This document shows positions 1 through 11,185 of a DNA stretch of 64,000 nt, in pieces. The translations under genes were made by a program, and so were the position numbers. A model generated the notes under the pieces. It was not told where the DNA came from, ran no database searches, and was given only the letters and a program-made list of their open reading frames with translations. Source of the DNA: Aquilaria yunnanensis (Eukaryota; Streptophyta; Magnoliopsida; Malvales; Thymelaeaceae); assembly GCA_039654915.1 (NCBI GenBank), contig CM077595.1, positions 51,243,501-51,307,500 of the forward strand, given 5' to 3'. Every line of letters starts with the position of its first letter. Positions within the stretch are counted from its first letter, which is position 1.

Positions 1-2580
1 AGTTGTGAATGTTTCCACTTCATTCTAAAGAAGTTTTGAAGGCTCGAATTTCATTCCACACAAGTTGTGACTGTCTCGATTTCCATCCAAACAATTTGTG
101 AATACTCCAAATAAGTTGTGAATGTCCCCACTTCTTTCCAAAGAAGTTGTCAAAGTTTCCATTTCTTTCAAAACAGGTTGTGAATGTTTCCATTTCATTC
201 CAAACAACTTGTGACTGCTTCTATTTCAACCCAAACAAGTTGTGAATGTCCGCATTTCAGTACAAATAAGTTGTGAATGTTTCCATTTCATTCCAAACAA
301 GTTGGGAATGTTTCCACTTCATTCCAAACAAGTTATGAATGTTTCCATTTCATTCCAGACAAGTTGTTAATGTTTCCATATCGTTCCGGAGAAGTTGTTA
401 ATGAATCCATTTCATTCCAAACAAGCTGTGAATGTTCCAATTTCATTCCAAACAAGTTTTGAATGTTTCCATTTCATTCCAACCAAGTTGTGAATGTTTA
501 CATTTCATTCCAAACAAGTTGTGAATGTTTCGATTTCATTCCAAACAAGTTGTGAATTTTTCCTTTTCATTCCAAAGAAGATTTGAATGTTTCATTTTCT
601 GTCGAAAGAAGTTGTGAATGTTTCCGTTTTATTCCAAACAAGTTGTGAATTTTTCCATTTCATTCCAAACAAATTGTGAACGTTTGCATTTCCTGGCAAA
701 CATGTTGTGAATGTTTCAATTTCATTCCAAACAAGTTGCGAAAGTTTCCATTTGATTACAAACAAGTTGTTAATGTTTTATGTTTCATTCCAAATAAGTT
801 GTGAATGTTCCAATTTCATTCCAAACAACTTGTGAATGTTTCCATTTCATTCCAAAGAAGTTGTGAATGTTTCCATTTCATTCCGAACATGATGTGAATA
901 TTTCGATTTCATTCCGAAGAAGTTGTGAATGTTTCCAATTAATTCAAAACATGATGCGATTGCTTCCATGTCATTCCAAATAAGTTGTGAATTTTTCCAT
1001 TTCATTCCAAATAAGTTGTGAATGTTTCCACTTCATTCCAAGGAAGTTGTGAATGTTCCAATTTCATTCCAAACAAGTTGTGACTGTTTTGATTTCTTTC
1101 CAAACAATTTGTGATTGCTCCAAATAAGTTGTGAATGTCCCCACTTCATTCCAAAGAAGTTGTGAATGTTTCCATTTCATTCAAAACAGGTTGTGAATTT
1201 TTCCACTTCATTCCAAACAAGTTTTGAATGTCTCCACTTTATTCCAAACAAGTTCTGAATATTTCCATTTCATTGCAAACAAGGTGTGAATGTTTCCATT
1301 TCGTTCGATAGAAGTTGTGAATGTTTCCCTTTCATTCCAAACAAGTTGTGAATGTTTCCCTTTCATTGCAAACAAGTTGTGAATGTTCCATTTCATTCCA
1401 AACAAGTTTTGGATGTTCCAGTTTCATTCAAAACAAGTTGTGAATGTTTCCATTTCATTCCAAACAAGTCGTGAATGTTTCCATTTCATTCCAAACAAGT
1501 TGTGAATGTTTTCATTTCGTGCCAAACAATGGGAATGTTCCAATTTCATTCCAAACAAGTTGTGCATGTTTCCAATTCATTCCAAAGAACTTGTGAATGT
1601 TTCCATTTTTCATTGCAAACACGGTCTGAATGTTTCCATTTCATTCCAAGGAAGTTGTCAATGTTTCCATTTCGTTCCAAACAAGTTGTGAATATTCCAA
1701 TTTCATTGCAAACAAGTTGTGATTGTTTTGATTTCCTTCCAACCAAGTTGTGAATGTTCCAAATAAGTTGTGAACGTCCTCATTTTATTCCAAATAAGTT
1801 GTGAATGTTTCCACTTCATTCCAAAGAAGTTTTGAATGTTTCCATTTCATTCCAAACAAGTTTTGAATGTTTCCATTTCATTCCAACCAAGTTGTGAATG
1901 TTTCCATTTCATTCCAAACAAGTTGTGAATGTTTCCATTTCATTCCAAAAAAGTTGTGAATTTTTCCTTTTCATTCCAAAGAATATTTGAATGTTTCCTT
2001 TTCATTTGAAAGAAGTTTTGAATGTTTCCGATTCATTCCAAACAAGTTGTGAATTTTTCCATTTCATTCCAAACAAGTTCTGAATGTTTCAATTTCATTC
2101 CAAAGAGGTTTTCAATGTTTCCACTTCATTCCAAACAAGTTGTGAATGTTTCCATTTCACTCCAAATAAGTTGTGAATGTGTCAATTTCATCCAAAACAA
2201 GTTGTGAATGTTCAATATTCATTGAAAAGAAGTTGTGAATGTTTCCATTTCATTCCAAAGAAGTTGTGAATGTGTCCATTTCATTCCAAACAAGTTGTGA
2301 ATGTTTCCATTTCTTTCCAAAGAACTTGTGAATGTTTCCATTTTTCATTGCAAACATGTTCTGAATGTTTCCATTTCATTCCAAACAAGTTGTGAATGTT
2401 CCAATTTCATTCCAAACAAGTTGTGAAGGTTCCAAATAAGTTGTGAATGTCCTCATTTCGTTCCAAATAAGTTGTGAATGTTTCCACTTCATTCCAAAGA
2501 AGTTTTCAATGTTTCCACTTCATTACAAACAAGTTGTGAATATTTCCATTTCACTCCAAATAAGTTGTGAATGTTTCAAT
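1..2580. repeat. 31-bp satellite array, block 1
   Basis: Head-to-tail monomers of about 31 bp run from the window edge to the solo LTR at 2581. A clean consensus unit can be read at 57241-57271; its core is TTTCCATTTCATTCC followed by AAACAAGTTGTG. Many units differ by substitutions or 1-2 base indels. Short units lacking part of the core occur near 108, 1110, 1757 and 2427. No gene is seen: short open frames arise because three 31-bp units make 31 codons with a single stop, so one mutated stop gives an apparent 61-residue protein. Confidence 0.97.
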
Positions 2581-3169
2581 TGAAGGTTTTCAGGATCTTA
2601 TGATAACATACTTTTATGTTATCTACTCATATATATGCCACATGTATATTTGTTCATTTGAATTCAACATGGATATAGATATACATAATACTAATTCGTT
2701 AACATATTATTCATGCAGTTGATATAACATGCTATATAACATATCAATTTTACATACATGTTGTTTCAAATAAATCCTAGCATGCTACTAAGAACATTCA
2801 TGTAAATAATTCAAACCTAGCATGCTACTAAACCAAGAGAGAATGTGCACCTTTCTTCTTGGTTATCTTTGGTGAAAACTTGAGGGAGAACTTGATCTTA
2901 GAGGGACACCTTGAAGCTTGAATAGAGATGAACAATCTCTATGTAAATCCACCCACAATGCTCTCAAGAAGTGTTTAATATTTCGGCCTTTAAAGGAAAT
3001 AGGAGGAGAACAATTTTCTCTCAAGAAAATGGAGCAAATAGAGTGAAAATTCGTGCTTAAAATGGCCAGCCACTAAAGGCTATTTATAGATGACCAAAAG
3101 GCACACCTTTACACCAAGAAAGGTGTCTTTTAAGCCAAAGAACACTTCCTTTGGCTAAGGGTCATGTAT

Positions 3170-3410
3170 GGTGGCGAAAATACATGTCTTTTAGCCAAGA
3201 AACACTTCCTTTAGCCTATAACCACCCATAACTACCTTATGGGCGAAAATACATGTCTTTTAGAGCCAAGGAACACTTCCTTTGGCCTATAACCACCCAT
3301 AACTACCTTATGGGCGAAAATACATGTCTTTTAGAGCCAAGGAACACTTCTTTTGGCCTATAACCACCCCATAACTACCTTATGGCCGAATATACATGTC
3401 TTTTCACTCA
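3170..3410 (-). repeat. 71-72-bp tandem repeats inside the family 1 LTR
   Basis: Three to four consecutive units run from GGGCGAAAATACATGTC through AAGGAACACTTCC to ACCACCCATAACTACC. Unit starts at 3241, 3312 and about 3384 give spacings of 71 and 72 bp. The same block with the same copy number lies in the LTR at 59620-60941. Other family 1 LTRs carry different numbers or rearranged units. Confidence 0.85.
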
Positions 3411-3579
3411 AGGAACACTTCCTTTGGATGAAAGGACATGTTCTTTTAGCCAATAGTCATCTCTTTTGATGAAGAGACATACCTTTACACAAAAGATGTG
3501 TCTCTTGGTGGTTATGAGCTAAAAGCAAGGTGAGCTGGCACAAAGCTAGCTCACTATGCTACATATGCACCATTGAGCT

Positions 3580-3985
3580 CCTTTGAGCTCCAACCAAGCA
3601 CCATGAACTGAGGTCCAGCTCCTAGAGCTGACCTTGAGCTGGAGTTAGCTGCTCTCAGCTGAAGTGAACTGAAGTCCAGCTACACTCAGCTACCAGAAGC
3701 TGAAGTGAGCTGACTTGAGCTGACTTGAGCTGACTTGAGCTAACTTGAGCTGAAGTCCTGCTACTTTGAGCCACTTATAGCTGAAGTGAGCTGACTTGAG
3801 CTGACTTGAGCTAACTTGAGCTGAAGTCCAGCTACTTTGAGCTACTTATAGCTGAAGTGAGCTGATTTGAGCTGAAGTCCAGCAACTCTGAGCTACTTAT
3901 AGCTGTAGTGAGCTGACATAAGCTAACTTGAGCTAAAGGGAGCTACTTCTAGCTGCCTTAGATAGCTGTTCAAGCTAGAGTTAGC
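3580..3985. repeat. AGCT lattice with 10-bp spacing in the LTR U3 region
   Basis: AGCT recurs at 3678, 3688, 3698, 3708, 3718, 3728, 3738, 3748, then 3779, 3789, 3799, 3809, 3819, 3830, 3840, 3850, 3860 and 3870. The gap at 3758-3768 holds mutated versions (TGCT, AGCC). Spacing is 10 bp with two one-base slips. The intervening bases are variants of TGACTTG, TGAAGTG or TACTTAT. It occupies the upstream (U3) part of the LTR and recurs in other family 1 LTRs. Confidence 0.9.
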
Positions 3986-4029
3986 TCAATGAGCTCAAAT
4001 CCTACCTTAAAAGGATCTTGGTGCGCACA

Positions 4030-7000
4030 TCAATTTCATCCGAAACAAGTTGTCAACGTTCAATGTTCATTGCAAAGAAGTTGTGAATGTTTCCATTTCA
4101 TTCCAAAGAAGTTGTGAATGTTTCCATTTCATTCCAAACAAGTTGTGACTGTTTCCATTTCAACCCAAACAAGTTGTGAATGTCCGCATTTCAGTCCAAA
4201 TAAGTTGTGAATGTTTCCATTTCATTCCAAATAAGTTGGGAATGTTTCCACTTCATTCCAAACAAGTTGTGAATGTTTTCACTTAATTCCAAACAAGTTA
4301 TGAATGTTTCCATTTCATTCCAGACAAGTTGTGAATGTTTCCATATCATTCCAGAGAAGTTGTTAATGAATCCATTTCATTCCAAACAAGTTGTGAATGT
4401 TCCAATTTCTTTCCAAACAAGTTTTGAATGTTTCCATTTCATTCCAACCAAGTTGTGAATGTTTCGATTTCATTCCAAACAAGTTGTGAATTTTTCCTTT
4501 TCATTCCAAAGAAGATTTGAATGTTTCCTTTTCTGTCGAAAGAAGTTGTGAATGTTTCCATTTCATTCCAAACAAGTTGTGAATTTTTCCATTTCATACC
4601 AAAAAATTGTGAACGTTTGCATTTCTTGGCAAACATGTTGTGAATGTTCCAATTTCATTCCAAAACAGTTGCGAAAGTTTCCATTTCATTACAAACAAGT
4701 TGTTAATGTTTTACGTTTCATTCCAAAGAAGTTGTGAATGTTCCAATTTCATTCCAAACAAGCTGTGAATGTTTCCATTTCATTCCAAAGAAGTTGTGAA
4801 TGTTTCAATTTCATTCCAAAGAAGTTGTGAATGTTTCCATTTCATTCCAAACATGATGTGAATGTTTCGATTTCATTCCGAAGAAGTTGTGAATGTTTCC
4901 AATTAATTCGAAACATGATGTGAATGCTTCCATGTCATTCGAAAGAAGTTGTGAATGTTTCCATTTCATTCCAAACAAGTTGTTAATGTTTCCACTTCAT
5001 TCCAAGGAAGTTGTGAATTTTCCAATTTTAGTCCAAACAAGTTGTGACTGTTTTGATTTCTTTCCAAACAATTTGTGATTGCTCCAAATAAGTTGTGAAT
5101 GTCCCCACTTCATTCCAAAGAAGTTGTGAATGATTTCATTTCATTCAAAATAGGATGTGAATTTTTCCACTTCATTCCAAACAAGTTTTGAATGTCTCCA
5201 CTTTATTCCAAACAAGTTCTGAATATTTCCATTTCATTGCAAACAAGGTGTGAATGTTTCAATTTCCTTCGATAGAAGTTGTGAATGTTTCCCTTTCATT
5301 CCAAACAAGTTGTGAATGTTCCATTTCATTCCAAACAAGTTTAGGATGTTCCAATTTCATTCGAAACAAGTTTTGAATGTTTCCATTTCATTCCAAACAA
5401 GTCGTGAATGTTTCCATTTCATTCCAAACAAGTTGTGAATGTTTTCATTTCATGCCAAACAATGGGGATGTTTCAATTTCATTCCAAACAAGTTGTGCAT
5501 GTTTCCAACTCATTCCAAAGAACTTGTGAATGTTTCCCTTTTTCATTGGAAACATGGTCTGAATGTTTCCATTTCATTCCAAGGAAGTTGTCAATGTTTC
5601 CATTTCGTTCCAAAACAAGTTGTGAATATTCCAATTTCATTCCAACAAGTTGTGATTGTTTTGATTTCCTTCCAAACAAGTTGTGAATGATCCAAATAAG
5701 TTGTGAATGTCCTCATTTTATTCCAAATAAGTTGTGAATGGTTCTACTTCATTCCAAAGAAGTTTTGAATGTTTCCATTTCATTCCAAACAAGTTTTGAA
5801 TGTTTCCATTTCATTCCAACCAAGTTGTGAATTTTTCCATTTCATTCGAAACAAGTTCCGAATGTTTCAATTTCATTCCAAACAAGTTGTGAATTTTTCC
5901 TTTTCATTCCAAAGAAGATTTGATTGTTTCCTTTTCTTTCGAAAGAAGTTGTGAATGTTTCTGTTTCATTACAAAGAACTTGTGAATGTTTCCATTTTTC
6001 ATTGCAAACATTCACTGAATGTTTCCATTTCATTCCAAAGAAGTTGTGAATGTTTCCATTTCATTCCAAACAAGTTGTGAATGTTCCAGTTTCATTCCAA
6101 ACAAGCTATGATTGTTTTGATTTCCTACGAAACAAGTTGGACGGTTCCAAATAAGTTGTGAATGTCCTCATTTCATTCCAAATAAGTTGTGAATGTTTTC
6201 ACTTCATTCCAAAGAGGTTTTCAATGTTTCCACTTCATTCCAAACAAGTTGTGAATGTTTCCCTTTCACTCCAAATATGTTGTGAATGTTTCAATTTCAT
6301 CCGAAACAAGTTGTGAATGTTCAATATTCATTGAAAAGAAGTTGTGAATATTCATCCGAAACAAGTTGTGACTGTTTCCATTTCAACCCAAACAAGTTGT
6401 GAATGTCCGTATTCCATTCCAAATAAGTTGTGAATGTTTCCATTTCATTCCAAACAAGTTGGGAATGTTTCCACTTCATTCCAAACAAGTTGTGAATGTT
6501 TTCACTTTATTCCAAACAAGTTATGAATGTTTCCATTTCATTCCAGACAAGTTGTGAATGTTTCCATATCATTCCAGAGAAGTTCTGAATGTTTCCATTT
6601 CATTCCAAACAAGTTGTGAATGTTCCAATTTCATTCCAAACAAGTTTTGAAAGTTTCCATTTCATTCCAACCAAGTTGTGAATGTTTCCATTTCATTCCA
6701 AAGAAGTTGTGAATGTTTAGATTTCATTCCAAAAAGTTGTGAATTTTTCCTTTTCATTCCAAAGAAGATTTGAATGTTTCCTTTCCATTCGAAAGAAGTT
6801 TTGAATGTTTCCGATTCATTCCAAACAAGTTGTGAATTTTTCCATTTCATTCCAAACAAGTTGTGAATTTTTCCATTTCATTCCAAACAAGTTGTGAATG
6901 TTTCCGTTTCATTCAAAACAAGTTGTGAATGTTTCCATTTCATTCCAAAGAACTTGTGAATGTTTACATTTTTCATTGCAAACATTTACTGAATGTTTCC

Positions 7001-10000
7001 ATTTCATTCTAAAGAAGTTGTGAATGTTTCCATTTCATTCGAAACAAGTTGTGAATGTTGCTGTTTCATTCCAAACAAGCTGTGACTGTTTCGATTTCCT
7101 TCGAAACAAGGTGTGAAGGTTCCAAATAAGTTGTGAATGTCCTCATTTCATTCCAAATAAGTTGTGAATGTTTCCACTTCATTCCAAAGAGGTTTTCAAT
7201 GTTTCCACTTCATTCCAAACAAGTTGTGAATGTTTCCATTTCACTCCAAATAAGTTCTGAATGTTTCAATTTCATCCGAAACAAGTTGTGAATGTTCAAT
7301 ATTCATTGAAAAGAAGTTGTGAATGTTTCCATTTCATTCCGAACAATTTGTGACTGTTTCCATTTCAACCCAAACAAGTTGTAATCTCCACATTTCAGTC
7401 CAAATAAGTTGTGAATGTTTCCATTTCATTCCAAACAAGTTGGGAAAGTTTCCACTTCATTCCAAAAAAGTTGTGAAGGTTTTCACTTCATTCCAAACAA
7501 GTTATGAATGTTTCCATTTCATTCCAGACAAGTTGTGAATGTTTCCATATGGTTCCAGAGAAGTTGTGATTGTTTCCATTTCATTCCAAACAAGTTGTGA
7601 ATGTTCCAATTTCATTCCAAACAAGTTTTGAATGTTTCCATTTCATTCCAACCAAGGTGTGAATGTTTCCATTTCATTCCAAACAAGTTGTGAATGTTTT
7701 GATTTCATTCCAAACAAGTTGTGAATTTTTCCTTTTCATTCCAAAGAAGATTTGAATGTTTCCTTTTCTGTCGAAAGAAGTTGTGAATGTTTCCGTTTTA
7801 TTCCAAACAAGTTGTGAATTTTTCCATTTCATTCCAAACAAATTGTGAACGTTTGCATTTCATGCCAAACAAGTTGTGAATGTTCCAATTTCATTCCAAA
7901 CAAGTTGTGAATGTTCCAATTTCTTTCCAAAGAAGTTGTGAATGTTTCCATTTGATTCCAAAGAAGTTGTGAATGTTTCCATTTCATTCCAAAGAAGTTG
8001 TGAATGTTTCCATTTCATTCGGAACATGAAGTGAATGTCCATTTCATTCCAAAGAAGTTGTGAATGTTTCCATGTCATTCCAAACAAGTTGTGAATGTTT
8101 CCATTTCATTCCAAAGAAGTTGCGAATGTTCCAATTTCATTGCAAACAAGTTGTGACTGTTTCGATTTCCTTCCAAACAATTTGTGATTGCTCCAAATAA
8201 GTTGTGAATGTCCCCACTTCATTCCAAAGAAGTTGTGAATGTTTCCATTTCATTCAAAACAGGTTGTGAATTTGTCCACTTCATTCCAAACAAGTTTTGA
8301 ATGTCTCCACTTTATTCCAAACAAGTTGTGAATATTTCCATTTCATTGCAAACAAGGTGTGAAGGTTTCCATTTCGTTTGAAAGAAGTTGTGATTGTTTC
8401 CCTTTCATTCCAAACAAGTTGTGAATGTTCCCCTTTCATTCCAAAGAAATTGTGAATGTTCCATTTCATTCCAAACGAGTTTTGGATGTTCCAATTTCAT
8501 TCGAAACAAGTTGTGAATGTTTTCATTTCATTCCAAACAAGTCGTTAATGTTTCCATTTCTTTCCAAACAAGTTGTGAATGTTTTCATTTGATGCCAAAC
8601 AATGGGAATGTTCCAATTTCACTCCAAACAAGTTGTGCATGTTTCCATTTCATTCCAAAGAACTTGTGAATGTTGCCATTTTTCGTTGCAAACATGGTCT
8701 AAATGTTTCCATTTCATTCCAAAGAAGTTGTCAATGTTTCCATTTCATTCCAAATAAGTTGTGAATGTTCCGATTTCATTCCAAACAAGTTGTGACTGTT
8801 TCGATTTCCTTCCAAAGAAGTTGTGAGTGTTCCAAATAAGTCGTGAATGTCCTCATTTTATTCCAAATAAGTTGTGAATGTTTCCACTTCATTCCAAAGA
8901 AGTTTTCAATGTTTCCACTTCATTCCAAACAAGTTGTGAATGTTTCCATTTCACTCCAAATAAGTTGTGCATGTTTCAATTTCATCCGAAACAAGTTGTG
9001 AAAGTGCAATATTCACTGCAAAGAAGTTGTGAATGTTTCCATTTCATTCCCAAGAAGTTGTGAATGTTTCCATTTCATTCCAAAAAGGTTGTGACGGTTT
9101 CCATTTCAATCCAAACAAGTTGTGAATGTCTGCATTTCATTCCAAATAAGTTGTGAATGTTTCCATTTCATTCCAAACAAGTTGGGAATGTTTCCACTTC
9201 ATTCCAAACAAGTTGTGAATGTTTTCACTTCATTCCAAACAAGTTATGAATGTTTCCATTTCATTCCGGACAAGTTGTGAATGTTTCCATATCGTTACAG
9301 AGAAGTTGTGAATGTTTCCATTTCATTCCAAATAAGTTGTGAATGTTCCAATTTCATTCCAAACAAGTTTTGAATGTTTCCATTTCATTCCAACCATGTT
9401 GTGAATGTTTCCATTTCATTCCAAACAAGTTGTGAATGTTTCGATTTCATTCCAAACAAGTTTTGAATTTTTCCTTTTCATTCCAAAGAAGATTTGAATG
9501 TTTCCTTTTCATTCGAAAGAGGTTTTGATTGTTTCCGTTTCATTCCAAACAAGTTGTGAATTATTTCATTTCATTCCAAACAAGTTGTGAATGTTCCAAT
9601 TTCATTCCAAACAAGTTCTGAAAGTTTCCATTTCATTCCAAATAAGTTGTGAATGTTTTCCGTTTCATGCCAAACAAGTTGCGAATGTTCCAATTTCTTT
9701 CCAAATAAGTTGTGAATGTTCAAATTTTATTCCAAACAAGTTGTGAATGTTTCCATTCCATTCCAGACAAGTTGTGAATGTTTTCCGTTTCATGCCAAAC
9801 AAGTTGCGAATGTTCCAATTTCATTCCAAACAAGTTGTGAATGTTCGAATTTCATTCCAAACAAGTTGTGAATATTTCCATTTCATTCCGAACAGGTTGT
9901 GAATGTTTTCCGTTTCATGCCAAACAAGTTTCGAATGTTCCGATTTCATTCCAAACAAGTTGTGAGTGTTCCAATTTTATTCCAAACAAGTTGTGAATGT

Positions 10001-10148
10001 TTCCATTTCATTCCAAAGAAGTTGTGAATGTTTCCATTTCATTCGAAACATGATGTGGATGTTTCAATTTCATTCCAAAGAAGTTGTGAATGTTTCCATT
10101 TTATTCCAAACAAGTTGTGAATGTTTCCATTTCAGTCCAAAGATGTTG
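4030..10148. repeat. 31-bp satellite array, block 2
   Basis: An uninterrupted run of diverged 31-bp monomers. Marker variants recur in the same order as in block 1, showing a higher-order repeat of roughly 2.5-3.1 kb. The variant reading CCAAACAATGGG lies near 1526, 5456 and 8596. The short-unit variant GCTCCAAATAAG lies near 1110, 5085 and 8190. No non-satellite insertion or gene was seen. Confidence 0.96.
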
Positions 10149-11185
10149 TGTACTGGACCGACCCACCATGAGAACACTTCATGGATCGTTATATGAGTGT
10201 CATAAGTGATTCTCATAGTGATCATGGTATATGTAGTCCTTCGACCTAAGATCATCAAGGTTCCCTACGTGTGAGTCACATACTTTGATACTTTGCTTTG
10301 TTGCTCGTAACTGAGTGAACTTGAAGGAGGTCATTGGGTATGTCACATATCATGCGGAGGGATTTGTATGATCAAGATGGGATTTGTCCCTCCTATGTAA
10401 CGGGAGTGATATCTTTGGGCCCCTTGATAGAGTGAGACTTAGAAAATGCATGGCCATGCTTCGATGAGTTAATATATGATATCAATGTCGTCAGTTTAAG
10501 TTGGTCTACTCGGTAATCAAGAAACCAAAGATTGGGGTATACGAGAGTGACACATTCCATGTCTTGTGCTTAGTCTTGATATCTTGGACAAAGGGACAAT
10601 GGCATATATCGGTGATGATCATAAAGGTTTAGTCGATTCACCGACAATCTTGTCACTTGGGTAGCAATGATGTGTTGCTAGACACCGCTCATTGCTTATG
10701 ATCATAAATGTGATTTATGATCATTGCCAACATGGCAAGAGCCTATTGGGTCGCACACATAGAGCTATTTGGATCATTAGAGTGCATGGGCTAATTATTT
10801 GGGTTATGGTTTCACTTTAATTTCGTAATAATAATGGGCCAAGGAGTTGAGCCATTATTAAGCCCAAAATTAAATCCTAATTGGATTAGGGCTTTGAAAC
10901 CCATTAGGCCTGGAAGTTGAGTCTCACTATAAATACAACTTTTAAGTGAGAAATTCGCAGGTCTCCTTGCCTTAGCCCCCCAAAAGGACAGCCGCACTCT
11001 TCTCTTGCAATTCCTTGGAGGACGCAAGCTAGCACTGCGAGCGCAAGAGAAACGCATCTGCCGGGATGTGGTGGAAGCGTGGTGATCCCGAGAGGCTCGT
11101 GTTTACCCCGTTTACCCCGTTTCACTTGGATCCTGGAGGGTTTCGGTTAAATTCTGCTGCGCTGTTTGGCTCCCGAAACCCAACA
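10149..11185 (+). mobile_element. Solo LTR of a third LTR-retrotransposon family
   Basis: About 1,037 bp of non-satellite DNA begins TGTACTGGACCG and ends CCCAACA, the TG...CA termini of an LTR. A TATAAATA box about three quarters of the way in supports forward orientation. The TSD is imperfect: GTTG before against GTTA after. No internal retrotransposon sequence or second copy is in the window. Short reverse-strand frames at 10812-11125 show no recognisable motif. I do not assign it to copia or gypsy. Confidence 0.75.
10928..10935 (+). promoter_or_regulatory. TATA box in the family 3 LTR
   Basis: TATAAATA in the context CTCACTATAAATACAAC, about 250 bp before the LTR end, a usual position for the U3/R promoter of a plant LTR. 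Function is inferred from motif and position. Confidence 0.6.

Larger units (their letters stand above)
2581..4029 (-). mobile_element. Solo LTR of copia family 1 in the satellite
   Basis: This is a single LTR in reverse orientation, starting TGAAGG (complement of the LTR end) and ending GCGCACA. It is flanked by the direct 5-bp repeat TCAAT at 2576-2580 and 4030-4034. Removing the LTR and one TCAAT restores an uninterrupted satellite unit. Compared with its relatives it lacks about 12 bases near its 4029 end, where others read CCAAGAATTCCAACA. A TATA-like TATTTATA (complement TATAAATA) lies at 3081-3088, so a promoter would fire leftward into block 1. No internal region remains, as expected after LTR-LTR recombination. 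Confidence 0.93.

Noticed and set aside
1..2580. Possible CRISPR-like array (31-bp repeats)
   Set aside because: The repeats are directly adjacent without unique spacers, the context is a plant genome and no cas genes exist.
10812..11125. Minus-strand frames of 73-81 codons in the family 3 LTR
   Set aside because: They run antisense through the TATA box and LTR end, overlap in different frames and show no recognisable motif.
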